From: Prado023 sp963700475
Lineage (GTDB): Bacteria > Actinomycetota > Actinomycetes > S36-B12 > CAIYMF01
Direction: 5' to 3'
Length of the DNA: 64,000 nt
Assembly (NCBI GenBank): GCA_963700475.1
Contig: CAVOXR010000009.1
Coordinates: 434,001-498,000, forward strand
Position 1 is the stretch's first letter; every line of letters starts with the position of its first letter. The position numbers and the translations under genes were made by a program. Positions 42,722-52,048 of this stretch are shown in pieces. The notes beneath the pieces were generated by a model that worked only from the letters and a program-made list of their open reading frames with translations, did no database searches and was not told the origin of the DNA.

Positions 42722-44440
42722 ATGAGCGACCTGAACCCGGACTCCCCCACCGCTGCGACCGCCGGACGCGACGCCCTGGCCGCGTGGTTGGACGCCCAGC
42801 CGAGCGACCTGTTCGCCGATGACGAGGACCTTGCCGCCCTGGTCTCCCTCCACGGGCTCGGCACCCGACTCCCGGCCCTGCACGCAGCCGGTCGGGCCGT
42901 TGCCGGCCCTCTGGACGCCGCCGCGCGACGCAACGACCTGCCCGGCAACCACCCGGTGCTCGAGGACTGGGACGGGATCGGGCGCTACACCGCTGGGGTG
43001 GCCCATCACCCCAGCCACCGTGACGCGGGGAAGGCCATCTACGGCACAGGGGTGATGACCGCGTACGGCGAGGTCGGGGTCGACGGCCGGGCTGGCGGGA
43101 CCTCACCGCGGCGGCCGATGGCACCCGCGCCACAGCGCTACATCCTCTCGCTGTTCTACCTGACCGCACAGGCCGGCGAGGCCGGGCACAACTGCCCGCT
43201 CGCCTGCGACGCCGGGGCGATCCGAACCCTGCAGCACCTGGGTACCGCCGAGCAGCAGGCAGCGTTCCTCCCCGGGCTGCTGGACCCGGACTTCGACACC
43301 AACCTCACGGCCTCCCAGTTCCTGACCGAGGTCCAGGGAGGTTCGGATGTCGGCGCCAACGCGGTGCTGGCCACGCCCGTGGGTGACCACGACGGTGGTC
43401 CCGGCTCGGCGTGGTCGATCACCGGTGAGAAGTGGTTCTGCTCCAACACCGACGCCGACGTGTTCCTCCTCACCGCGCGCGTGGATGAGCCACGCACGGG
43501 GACCAAGGGTCTCGGCCTGTTCCTGATCCCACGCCTCCGGGAGGACGGCACGCCGAACGGATTCCGGATCCGCCGGCTCAAGACCAAGCTCGGGACCCGA
43601 TCCATGGCCAGTGGGGAGATCGACTTCACCGGCGCCCAGGCGAGCGCCCTGGGGCCGGTCCGCGAGGGCTTCCGCAACGTGATGGACCTGGTGATCACCA
43701 CCTCGCGGCTCTTCAACGCCGCAGGCTGTGCCGCGCATGCCCGTCGGGCCTGGGTGGTGGCCTCCACCTACGCCGCGCACCGCACCGCCTTCGGTCACGC
43801 CATCGGGGAGTTCCCGCTGGTGGCCGAGACGCTGGCCTGGATCCGGTCGGACGCCGTGGCGTGCCTGGCGTCGACCTTGATGCTCGCTGGGTTGCAGGAG
43901 CAGGTCGATGACGGGTCCATCACCGCAACCGACGCCGCCTTCTTCCGCGTGGCCGTCAACCTCAACAAGCTGCAGACATCCGTGATGGCCCACGACTCCG
44001 TGAACCGCGGCATCGAGGTGCTCGGCGGCAACGGTGCGATCGAGACCTTCAGCGTGCTCCCGAGACTGCTGCGCGACAACGTCGTCTACGAGAACTGGGA
44101 GGGCAGCCACAACGTCCTGCGCGCCCAGGTCCTCCGCGACTGCTCTCGGCTCGGGGTGCACGACGGCTTCTTCGACGCCCTGGTCGAGCGGCTGGGCGAG
44201 GAGCACGCCGACGCCCTCGCCCATGACCGGGCCGCGTTCGAGTCACTGTTGGAGGCGCCGCCAGAGATCCGCGACCTCCAGTTCCGCCGCCTGGGCACGC
44301 GCATGGCGATCTGGGTGATGTTGGCGGCGATGGAGCCTGTGCCCGAGTTCGCCGCAGCCAGGCTGCTGACCGAGCGACACCTGCGCGAGCTGCCGATCGA
44401 CGAGGCCTACCTGGGGGCGGTCCGGGCCCTTCAGCGGTGA
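42722..44440 (+). CDS. AidB-like acyl-CoA dehydrogenase family protein
   Basis: 572 residues. The large size and the motifs FLTEVQGGSDVGANAV, GEKWFCSNTDADVFLLTARV, TKLGTRSMASGEIDF and the late GGNGAIETFSVLPRLLRDNVVYENWEGSHNVLR fit AidB-type acyl-CoA dehydrogenases more than classical 380-residue ones. E. coli AidB binds DNA and flavin in alkylation defence; actinobacterial relatives are mostly uncharacterised. The ATG at 42722 was chosen over the open upstream frame because the latter lies in the amt regulatory region. It is a single gene divergent from amt. Confidence 0.82.
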   Translation: MSDLNPDSPTAATAGRDALAAWLDAQPSDLFADDEDLAALVSLHGLGTRLPALHAAGRAVAGPLDAAARRNDLPGNHPVLEDWDGIGRYTAGVAHHPSHRDAGKAIYGTGVMTAYGEVGVDGRAGGTSPRRPMAPAPQRYILSLFYLTAQAGEAGHNCPLACDAGAIRTLQHLGTAEQQAAFLPGLLDPDFDTNLTASQFLTEVQGGSDVGANAVLATPVGDHDGGPGSAWSITGEKWFCSNTDADVFLLTARVDEPRTGTKGLGLFLIPRLREDGTPNGFRIRRLKTKLGTRSMASGEIDFTGAQASALGPVREGFRNVMDLVITTSRLFNAAGCAAHARRAWVVASTYAAHRTAFGHAIGEFPLVAETLAWIRSDAVACLASTLMLAGLQEQVDDGSITATDAAFFRVAVNLNKLQTSVMAHDSVNRGIEVLGGNGAIETFSVLPRLLRDNVVYENWEGSHNVLRAQVLRDCSRLGVHDGFFDALVERLGEEHADALAHDRAAFESLLEAPPEIRDLQFRRLGTRMAIWVMLAAMEPVPEFAAARLLTERHLRELPIDEAYLGAVRALQR

Positions 44441-44654
44441 CATGGCCCTAGGCCTTAGGCGGCCCCGACCTCGCGCGGGTTCACGTCGATAGGCGCCCCC
44501 TGTCCGATGGGTGCGGTCCACCTCGCGGGCGCTCGTGTCGAACCCATCCCCATGGAGACCCCGGGATCGACAGGCGCGGGCGCAAGGTCGCGGCCGCGCC
44601 ACCTCCGCAGCCCAGTGGTGCTGCCGGATCGACCGGAACGGGTGCGAGGTTCTC

Positions 44655-45791
44655 TCAGGCGTCGAGCAGGGCGTTGACGAAGTCCTCGGGCACGAACGGG
44701 GCGAGGTCGTCGGGACCCTCGCCGAGGCCCACGAGCTTGACCGGGACACCGAGCTCACGCTGCACGGCCACGACGATGCCGCCCTTGGCCGTCCCATCGA
44801 GCTTGGTGAGCACCAGGCCCGTGACATCCACGACCTCGCTGAACACGCGGGCCTGGGTCAGGCCGTTCTGGCCGGTCGTGGCGTCGAGGACGAGCAGGAC
44901 CTCGTCGACCGGCGCCTGCTTCTCGATGACTCGCTTGACCTTGCCCAGCTCGTCCATGAGCCCGACCTTCGTGTGCAGCCGACCCGCGGTGTCGATCAGG
45001 ACGGCGTCCGCCTCGGACTCCATGCCGATGCGGACGGCGTCGAAGGCCACCGAGGCCGGATCACCGCCGGCCGGGCCGCGCACCACCGTGGCACCCACCC
45101 GATCGCCCCACGACTGCAGCTGGTCGGCCGCGGCGGCACGGAAGGTGTCAGCTGCGCCGAGCACCACGTGCTGCTGGTCAGCGATGAGCACGCGGGCGAG
45201 CTTGCCGGTGGTGGTCGTCTTGCCGGTGCCGTTGACGCCCACCACGAGGATGATCGCCGGATGCCCCTCATGGCGACGGGCGAGGGTGCGGTCCATCGTC
45301 GGGTCGACGAGGGCAAGGAGCTCCTCGCCGAGCATGGCACGCACGCGGGACGGGTCGCCGGTGCCCTCGACGCGGACCCGGGTGCGCAGTCGCTCGACCA
45401 GCTCGGTCGTGGGGGCGACGCCGAGGTCGGCCTGCAGAAGGAGGGTCTCGACGTCCTCCCAGTCCTGCTCGGAGATCGAGTCGCTGGACAGCAGGGCGAG
45501 CAGGCCCTTGCCCAGCACGCTCTGGCTGCGGGCCAGGCGGGCCCGCAGGCGGACGAGGCGCCCAGCGGTCGGGGCCGGGACCTCCAGCCCGGGCGCGGTC
45601 GGGCCAGCGGGGGCGATCGGCGCGGGCGGCGCGAGGGTGCCGGCGGCGGAGCCGGCATCGAGGGTCGGTGCGGTCGGAGCCGACACCGGCGGCGGGGTGC
45701 GCCGGCGGCTGCGGACGAGGGCGACACCGCCCACGACCACGATCAGGAACACAGCAAGGGAGATCAGGATGTAGGGAAGTGCGTCTTGCAC
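44655..45791 (-). CDS. ftsY: Signal recognition particle receptor FtsY
   Basis: 378 residues from GTG 45791; the frame opens further but without homology. A single N-terminal membrane helix (PYILISLAVFLIVVVGGVALV) is followed by an Arg- and then Pro/Ala-rich linker to about residue 80, as usual in actinobacteria. The NG domain has VVGVNGTGKTTTTGKLARVL, VLIDTAGRLHTKVGLMDELGKV, LVLTKLDGTAKGG and KLVGLGEGPDDLAPF. It receives the Ffh-ribosome complex at the membrane. Confidence 0.96.
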   Translation of the reverse strand: MQDALPYILISLAVFLIVVVGGVALVRSRRRTPPPVSAPTAPTLDAGSAAGTLAPPAPIAPAGPTAPGLEVPAPTAGRLVRLRARLARSQSVLGKGLLALLSSDSISEQDWEDVETLLLQADLGVAPTTELVERLRTRVRVEGTGDPSRVRAMLGEELLALVDPTMDRTLARRHEGHPAIILVVGVNGTGKTTTTGKLARVLIADQQHVVLGAADTFRAAAADQLQSWGDRVGATVVRGPAGGDPASVAFDAVRIGMESEADAVLIDTAGRLHTKVGLMDELGKVKRVIEKQAPVDEVLLVLDATTGQNGLTQARVFSEVVDVTGLVLTKLDGTAKGGIVVAVQRELGVPVKLVGLGEGPDDLAPFVPEDFVNALLDA

Positions 45792-45868
45792 GTCAGGGCC
45801 AATCAGTAGGGAGCGTCGGGCGGCGCAGGCGGCACGGCCTGCCTGCACCCATTGTCCCAGAACCGTCG

Positions 45869-45909
45869 GGCTCCCTCTCCCACCCATCGAGGGGGCGGGA
45901 GGGGGAGCC
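45869..45909 (-). terminator. Hairpin after the secreted beta-propeller pseudogene
   Basis: GGCTCCCTCTCCC (45869-45881) faces GGGAGGGGGAGCC (45897-45909) with one non-Watson-Crick pair and a 15-base loop. It lies just past the pseudogene stop at 45922, upstream of ftsY. Confidence 0.6.
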
Positions 45910-45921
45910 AGAGGCCGGTGA

Positions 45922-47680
45922 CTACCTGACCCTCCAGGTGCGGGTCCACGTCGCGGACGGTCCGTACTGGACCGGGGCTCCCGGCTGCTTCGGGATCAGG
46001 TGCACGGTGATGGTCACCTGGACGTTGCGGTAGCCCTTCGTCCGTACCTTCACCTTGCCTGTCTTGTAGGTGTAGATCCGGCACAGCTTGCCGGAGGTGC
46101 GACCGGCCCCGTCCGTGCAGGTGGCCGTCATCACCCGGCTGGCGTAGGCGGGCTTCTTCACCCAGTTCACGACGGTGGTGAAGCCCTTGCGGGGCAACTT
46201 GCTGGAGGCCTTCTTCGCCTTCACCTTCTGGGTGAGGGGGATGTACGGGGTCACCTCGGCCGACGCATCGGAGTCAGTGGACAGGTTCGCGGTGTTCGTC
46301 GTGCGCACCACGAACCGGTACTTCGTGCCGTTGGTCAACCCGGCGATCGTGCACGAGGTCGCGGTCGTGGCACACGCCGGTCCGGAAGGGGTCGGGGTCA
46401 CCGTGTAGGACAGGACCGGAACCCCGCCGGTGCCAGCCGGAGGCGTCCACGACACCGTCACCTGCCCCTTGCCCGGGGCACCGGACACCCCGGTCGCCTT
46501 GCCCGGCGCAACGGCGGTGTACGTGAAGGCATCTGCGCTTGCCTGCCGTGTTACCGGCCCAGGCGATCTGCACAGCCACCTTGCCCGGCCGCGACGGCAG
46601 CAGGCACCTTGACCGCGACCGTTGTCGGCTCGGGACTCACCGACGATCTCGGCGGCGACACCGTCGAAGCGTCACCGACGGTCACGGCACCGAGGTTCGT
46701 CCCGATCACGCTCAACAACCGTCCCGCCGGTGACCGGGCCGACGGCCGGGTTGACCCCGCTCACCGAGGAGACCACGGGCGGGAAGATGTGCACCTGGCC
46801 GGGATCGGGGCAACTGATCGCTCGACGTAGACCGCACCGTTCGCCGGGTTGACGGCAACGCCCCAGGGCCCGAGCACGCCACCCAGTTCCGACTGCATCC
46901 ACGACCTCGGTGGTGCCGACCCGCAGGGCCCGGACGCGGGTACCCGCCCCGCCGGCCCACTCGGACACGTAAAGAAGCCCGCTGGTCTTCTCCAGGGCCA
47001 CGTCGTAGCGGGCCATTCAGACCCGAGGACAATGGCCGGGGAGGATGATCCCGGAGCTGACTGTCGAAGGCCGCCATGGTGCCGTCACTGGGGAAGGTCA
47101 CGTACACGATCTTCGACTGATGCGTCGACCGCGATCCCCCCGGGCGACTTGACCGTGTTGATGTACCGCGAGGCATGGACGCTCGCCCCTGGTCGAACAC
47201 GTACACGGCCTGCGTCGCATACGACGCCGCCAGGAGTCGTCCCCGTAGCGGTCACTGCGAGCCCGGTGGCCTCTGGCACGCCGACGAGGGTCCGGTCGAC
47301 GATCCCGTCAGGGTCGAAGACCCTGACGGAGTCGCTCGGTGAAGTTGGAGACGCAGGATCTCCCCGGTCACAGGATGGATCGCCACGTCCCAGGGCGCAT
47401 CGCAGGCCCTTGAGAGTCCTCGCCGTCGTTCCGGGTGGGCGAACCTGACTCGAACACGGAGACCTCGGTGCCGTTGCCCGTCGGCCCCGTACCCGGCGAC
47501 GTACGCGGCGCCGGCGGAGTCGACGGCCAGCCCCGCGGGCCGGACAGGCATCGACAGCGTGGTCAACGGCGCCACCGAGGCCGGCATCGGGATGGCGACA
47601 ACGGGACTGGCGCCCGAGGCGACCAGCGCTACGGCGGAGAGCACGGTGATGCCCAGTCGAACTGCGCGATGTGTACTCAT
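45922..47680 (-). pseudogene. Secreted protein with NHL/beta-propeller, IPT/TIG and FN3 modules, multiply frameshifted
   Basis: The first codons (ATG 47680) give a signal peptide (GITVLSAVALVASGASPVVAIP). After that, propeller-like pieces appear in changing frames: LAVDSAGAAYVAGY, VFESGSPTRNDGE, DAPWDVAIHPVTGEI, SVRVFDPDGIVDRTLVGVPEATGLAV, SKIVYVTFPSDGTMAAFDSQ and YDVALEKTSGLLYVSEWAGG. Then comes an IPT/TIG module (VSSVSGVNPAVGPVTGGTVV). An FN3 module (GKGQVTVSWTPPAGTGGVPVLSYTVTPTPSG) follows, and the last 190 residues are intact to the stop. At least six frame changes are needed. The flanking ftsY and smc are intact, so this is likely a dead gene rather than a bad assembly, but the two cannot be fully separated. 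Confidence 0.8.
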
Positions 47681-47689
47681 GTTCCTGAA

Positions 47690-47705
47690 GTTACTCGCGG
47701 GTAAC
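47690..47705. promoter_or_regulatory. Inverted repeat GTTAC-N6-GTAAC upstream of the secreted protein gene
   Basis: GTTAC at 47690-47694 and GTAAC at 47701-47705, ending 10 bases before the pseudogene ATG. The arms have the GTnAC-N6 spacing seen in GlnR half boxes, but as an inverted rather than a direct pair. A regulator cannot be assigned. Confidence 0.25.
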
Positions 47706-47801
47706 CGGGCCCGGGAGGGACTTCCGACCCATTGACCCAGCGCGCACGAGGCGCTACGGAACGCATCCGTGGGAACGCATCCGCAAGGGCTCGCAGAACC
47801 C

Positions 47802-50800
47802 TTACCCCGCCTGGCGCTCGCGCATCCGCTGGCTGATCACGTGGGTGACACCGTCGCCGCGCATGCTCACGCCGTACAGCGCGTCGGCGATCTCCATGGT
47901 GCGCTTCTGGTGGGTGATGACGATGAGCTGGCTGTTCTCGCGCAGCTCCTCGAGGACATCCAGCAGCCGGCCGAGGTTGACGTCGTCGAGCGCGGCCTCG
48001 ACCTCGTCGAGCACGTAGAACGGGCTCGGCCGGGCCTGGAACAGCGAGACGAGGAACGCCACGGCCGTCAGCGAGCGCTCGCCACCGGACAGCAGCGACA
48101 GCCGCTTGATCTTCTTGCCCGGCGGGCGCGCCTCCACCTCGATGCCGGTGGTGAGCATGTTCTCCGGGTCGGTCAGGACCAGCCGGCCAGCACCCCCGGG
48201 GAAGAGTCGGGAGAACACCTGCTCGAACTGCACGGCCACGTCGGCATAGGCGGCCGTGAACACCTCCTCGACACGCGCGTCCACGTCGTTGATCAGGTCG
48301 AGCAGGTCCTTGCGCGAGCGCTTCAGGTCGTCGAGCTGCTCCGTCAGGAAGCGGTGCCGCTCCTCGAGCGCGGCGAACTCCTCGAGGGCCAGCGGGTTCA
48401 CCTTGCCGAGCAGCGCCATGGCCTTCTCGGCCGTCCTGAGACGGCGCTCCTGCTCGGCGCGTACGTACGGGTACGGAGTCGGCTCGGGGGCATTCGGGTC
48501 CACGTCGTCGCCCGGTGCGCGAAGCGACGGCGGGACGAGCTGGTCGGGGCCGTAGTCGGCGATGAGCGCCTCGGTCTCGAGGCCGAACTCGCTCATGGCG
48601 CGGTTGGCGAGGTTCTCGATGCGCAGGCGCTGCTCGGCGCGGGCCACCTCGTCGCGGTGCACCGAGGAGGTCAGCTCGTCGAGGTCGGCGGCCAGCCCGC
48701 GGATGCGGCCGCGCAACTCGGACAGCTCCGCGTCGGAGGCAGCCCGCGCCTGCTCGGCGGCGGAGCGCGCCTCCGCGGCCGCTGCGACGGAGGCGTCGAG
48801 CCGGGTGAGCACGACGGCCCCGCCCTCAGCGACCGCCTGGGCCACCGCAGCCGCGCGTGCGCGACGCTCCCGCCGCTCGACGGCACGACGCCGCGACATG
48901 CGCTCGTTCGCGGCCGCACGCTCCAGCTGCTCGGCACGCCCGGCGATGGCTCGGGCGCGCTCCTCGCTGGTGCGCACAGCCAGGCGCGCCTCCACCTCAG
49001 CGCGGCGGGCAGCCTCAGCGGCGAGGGCCGCCTCATCGCGTGCGTCCGGGGAGGGGTCGGCGTCATCGACGGGGTCGGCGTTGGCCCGGTCCATCCGCTC
49101 GGTCAGCTCCGCCAAGGTCGTGCTGTCGTCGGCGAGGGCCTGCTCCGATGCCGCGAGCATCCGGTCGATCCGCTCAGCCTCGGCCAGTGCCGCCCGGGCC
49201 TGCTGGCCCAGGTTGCCCAACTGCTCGGCGACGGCGGCCATCCGGGCGTCGGACTCGTGCAGCCGGTCGAGCGCCTCATCGGCGGCCCGGGCGGCCGACT
49301 CCCGCTCGGTCCGCCGCGCCGCCAACTCGAACCGAAGCCGCTCGGCATCATGCACGGCGGTGGCGAGCTCGGTGCGCGCCTGCTCCAGGGACGCGGTGAC
49401 CTCGACCCGGCTCGGAGCCGCTTGCGACCCACCGACGACCAACCCGCGCCCGACGAGGTCCCCCGTGCGAGTCACGACGAGCAGCCCCGGGACGGAGCCG
49501 GCAACATCAAGAGCCGCCGACAGGTCACCGTCGACCACGGCGACCCGATCCAGCAGCGCCGCCAGCGCAGGGGCCGCTGGGCCGTCACTGGCCACGCACT
49601 CGATCGCGTACCGCGCTCCGCTCGGCAGCGATGGCCACCCCGCGCGGTCGCTGGTGCCCAGCTCCGGGACCAGCACCGCCGCGCGTCCCCGGTCATCGGC
49701 GGCCAGCCATTCGAGGGCGGCCATGGCTGAGCCGGCCCCGTCAGCCAGGGCAGCGTCGGCCGCCGCGCCGAGGGCCGCTCCGATCGCGACCTCGTAGCCG
49801 GGCTCGACGCGCAGGGTCGGAGCAAGGGTCCCGGACACCCCCGGCACCGCTCCCCCGGCAAGCTCGCCGGAGGCATCCGCGACCGCAACCATGGGCGCCA
49901 GGGCCTCCACCCGTGCCGCCAGACCGGCGCGTGTCCGCTCCACCTGGGACTCACGCGCTGCCAGCTCTGCGATCTGGTCGTCGACCGCGCTCAGGGCTGA
50001 CTGCGCGGACTCGAACCCGGAGTCGAGGTCCACCTCACCCTCGTCGAGCCCGGCGATCGAGGCCTCGAGCGTCCGGAACTCCTGGTCGGCTCGCGTGGCA
50101 CGTTCGCGGGCAGCCTGGGCCTGGCTGCGAAGGCGGTCGATCTCGCTGGCCCGGGCCTCGGCGCGGGATCGGGCTGCGTTGACCTGCCCCTGGAGCCGGA
50201 CGACGCCCTCGCGGCGGTCGGATGCGGCACGCACCGCTGTGCGCAACTCCTGCTCCGCGGTGGCGAGGGCGGCCTCGGCCGCTGTGCGCACGGACACCGC
50301 GATGCTCAGGGCGTCACGCTGCTCCTCGACCGCCCGGTTGAGGTCGGCCTCCTGGCCGCGCATCGCGCGGGCCTCGTTCTCCATGTCCTCGGGGGCCCGC
50401 CCGCGCCGCTCCTCCTCTGGTTCGGGGGCGAGGCTGCGCACCCGCTCGGAGGCCATCCCGACGGTGCCCGCGAGGCGCTCACGCAGGCCGGACAGGGCGA
50501 ACCATGTCTCCTGGGCCGCGGTCAGCGCTGGGGCGTCGGCCATCGCCGCGGCCTCGCGCACGGCCTCAGCGGACTGGGCGTTGGCCAACTCAGCCTCCAC
50601 CAGCGCCCTGCGTTCGCGCACGGCGGACTCGTCGGCGACCTCCTGCTCGTACTGGGTGGTCAGTGTGTGCAGGTCGTCGGCGAGCAGGCGCAGCGCGGCA
50701 TCCCGGACGTCGGTCTGGATGACGCTGGCGCGCCGCGCGACCTCGGCCTGCTTGCCCAGGGGGGTCAGCTGGCGGCGCAACTCGGTGGTGAGGTCCTGAA

Positions 50801-51371
50801 CGCGGGTGAGGTTGGCCTGCATCGCGTCGAGCTTGCGGACCGCACGCTCCTTGCGCTTGCGGTGCTTGAGGACCCCCGCGGCCTCCTCGATGAACCCGCG
50901 CCGCTCCTCGGGAGTCGCGTGCAGGATCTGGTCGAGCTGGCCCTGGCCGACGATCACGTGCATCTCGCGACCGATACCCGAGTCGCTGAGCAGCTCCTGG
51001 ATGTCGAGCAACCGGCAGGCCGTTCCGTTGATCGAGTACTCCGAGCCCCCCGAGCGGAACATGACGCGCGAGATCGTGACCTCGGAGTAGTCGATCGGCA
51101 GGGCGCCGTCGGAGTTGTCGATCGTCAGCGACACCTCGGCACGACCCAGCGGAGCCCGCCCGGACGTGCCGGCGAAGATGACGTCCTCCATCTTGCCGCC
51201 GCGCAGGCTCTTGGCACCCTGCTCGCCCATGACCCAGGCCAGGGCGTCGACCACATTGGACTTGCCAGAACCATTGGGCCCGACCACGCACGTCACGCCC
51301 GGCTCGAAGGCCAGGGTCGTCGACGACGCGAAGGACTTGAAGCCCTTGACGTTCAGGCTCTTGAGATGCAC
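47802..51371 (-). CDS. smc: Chromosome segregation SMC protein
   Basis: 1189 residues. The N-terminal ATPase head has CVVGPNGSGKSNVVDALAWVMGEQG (Walker A), and RMEIADALYGVSM lies near the C-terminal end. The C-terminal head has LLSGGERSLTAVAFLVSLFQARPSPFYVLDEVEAALDD (signature and Walker B). Two long coiled-coil arms flank a hinge at about residues 510-650 (VPGVSGTLAPTLRVEPGYEVAIGAALGAAAD). It organises and segregates the chromosome with ScpA/B. GTG start. Confidence 0.97.
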   Translation of the reverse strand: MHLKSLNVKGFKSFASSTTLAFEPGVTCVVGPNGSGKSNVVDALAWVMGEQGAKSLRGGKMEDVIFAGTSGRAPLGRAEVSLTIDNSDGALPIDYSEVTISRVMFRSGGSEYSINGTACRLLDIQELLSDSGIGREMHVIVGQGQLDQILHATPEERRGFIEEAAGVLKHRKRKERAVRKLDAMQANLTRVQDLTTELRRQLTPLGKQAEVARRASVIQTDVRDAALRLLADDLHTLTTQYEQEVADESAVRERRALVEAELANAQSAEAVREAAAMADAPALTAAQETWFALSGLRERLAGTVGMASERVRSLAPEPEEERRGRAPEDMENEARAMRGQEADLNRAVEEQRDALSIAVSVRTAAEAALATAEQELRTAVRAASDRREGVVRLQGQVNAARSRAEARASEIDRLRSQAQAARERATRADQEFRTLEASIAGLDEGEVDLDSGFESAQSALSAVDDQIAELAARESQVERTRAGLAARVEALAPMVAVADASGELAGGAVPGVSGTLAPTLRVEPGYEVAIGAALGAAADAALADGAGSAMAALEWLAADDRGRAAVLVPELGTSDRAGWPSLPSGARYAIECVASDGPAAPALAALLDRVAVVDGDLSAALDVAGSVPGLLVVTRTGDLVGRGLVVGGSQAAPSRVEVTASLEQARTELATAVHDAERLRFELAARRTERESAARAADEALDRLHESDARMAAVAEQLGNLGQQARAALAEAERIDRMLAASEQALADDSTTLAELTERMDRANADPVDDADPSPDARDEAALAAEAARRAEVEARLAVRTSEERARAIAGRAEQLERAAANERMSRRRAVERRERRARAAAVAQAVAEGGAVVLTRLDASVAAAAEARSAAEQARAASDAELSELRGRIRGLAADLDELTSSVHRDEVARAEQRLRIENLANRAMSEFGLETEALIADYGPDQLVPPSLRAPGDDVDPNAPEPTPYPYVRAEQERRLRTAEKAMALLGKVNPLALEEFAALEERHRFLTEQLDDLKRSRKDLLDLINDVDARVEEVFTAAYADVAVQFEQVFSRLFPGGAGRLVLTDPENMLTTGIEVEARPPGKKIKRLSLLSGGERSLTAVAFLVSLFQARPSPFYVLDEVEAALDDVNLGRLLDVLEELRENSQLIVITHQKRTMEIADALYGVSMRGDGVTHVISQRMRERQAG

Positions 51372-51420
51372 GGGGGAAACCTACGCGATGACGCGCCCCA
51401 CACCCGGCAAGGGCCTCGGG

Positions 51421-51612
51421 TCAGACGAGGGCGGTGTCCTGCGTGGTCAGCAGCTCGAGGTCCAGGTCATGGTCGGCGAAGTCCACGTGCTCTGCCCGGC
51501 GCAACTCGGAGAGCTCCGCCTCCAGCTCGCGGACCCGGGCCCGCAGGGTCGCCAACTCCGCTGCCGTGCGCGGATCGGGACCACCCAGCACGCCGTAGAT
51601 CGCCTTGCCCAT
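51421..51612 (-). CDS. Small coiled-coil hypothetical protein
   Basis: 63 residues from ATG 51612. After MGKAIYGVLGGPDPRT it has one helix AAELATLRARVRELEAELSELRRAE with a leucine-heptad pattern, then an acidic Leu/Asp tail. It lies just upstream of smc on the same strand. It resembles short conserved actinobacterial proteins in this position, but I cannot assign a function. Confidence 0.65.
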   Translation of the reverse strand: MGKAIYGVLGGPDPRTAAELATLRARVRELEAELSELRRAEHVDFADHDLDLELLTTQDTALV

Positions 51613-51735
51613 CGCAACTCCTGCCCATTGGGGTCCGATCCGGACCGTCCTCAAGCGTGACAGCCTCAGGGGCTCGGGTCAAGCGCTGCGATATGTCGAA
51701 CCGATATGTCGGGCTAGGAATCCGTCCCACCGCCG

Positions 51736-52044
51736 TCACCGGCAGGTGAAGGACCGGAAGCCACCTTCCGCGGGTCCCCAGCGGGCGTCCACGAACTCCA
51801 CGCGGCCGGGGCGGCGCACGACCCGCGGGCCGGAGCCGTTCAGCCAGTCCAGGACCTTCTGGCATGCGGCCCCGGGGCCCTCGGCGATCACCAGGACGTC
51901 CCCGTTGGGCAGGTTCTCAGCCACCCCGACGAGATTCAGGGTCCGGGCCATGGACATCGTCGACCAGCGGAACCCAACCCCCTGGACGTAGCCCTGGACG
52001 GTCGCGGTGAGCCGGACCGGCGATTCGGACGTCGACTGCTCCAC
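51736..52044 (-). CDS. acyP: Acylphosphatase
   Basis: 102 residues. The active site is in VQGYVQGVGFRWSTMSMARTL (Arg of GVGFR) with the Asn in NLVGVAENLPNGDVLVIAEGP. It hydrolyses the carboxyl-phosphate bond of acyl phosphates. GTG start, 5 bases after mutM. Confidence 0.93.
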   Translation of the reverse strand: MEQSTSESPVRLTATVQGYVQGVGFRWSTMSMARTLNLVGVAENLPNGDVLVIAEGPGAACQKVLDWLNGSGPRVVRRPGRVEFVDARWGPAEGGFRSFTCR

Positions 52045-52048
52045 GCCC

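Noticed and set aside
44441..44654. Gap between the AidB-like gene and ftsY checked for small RNA or tRNA
   Set aside because: Only a weak GATGGGT/ACCCATC dyad with a long loop was seen; no cloverleaf or credible reading frame.
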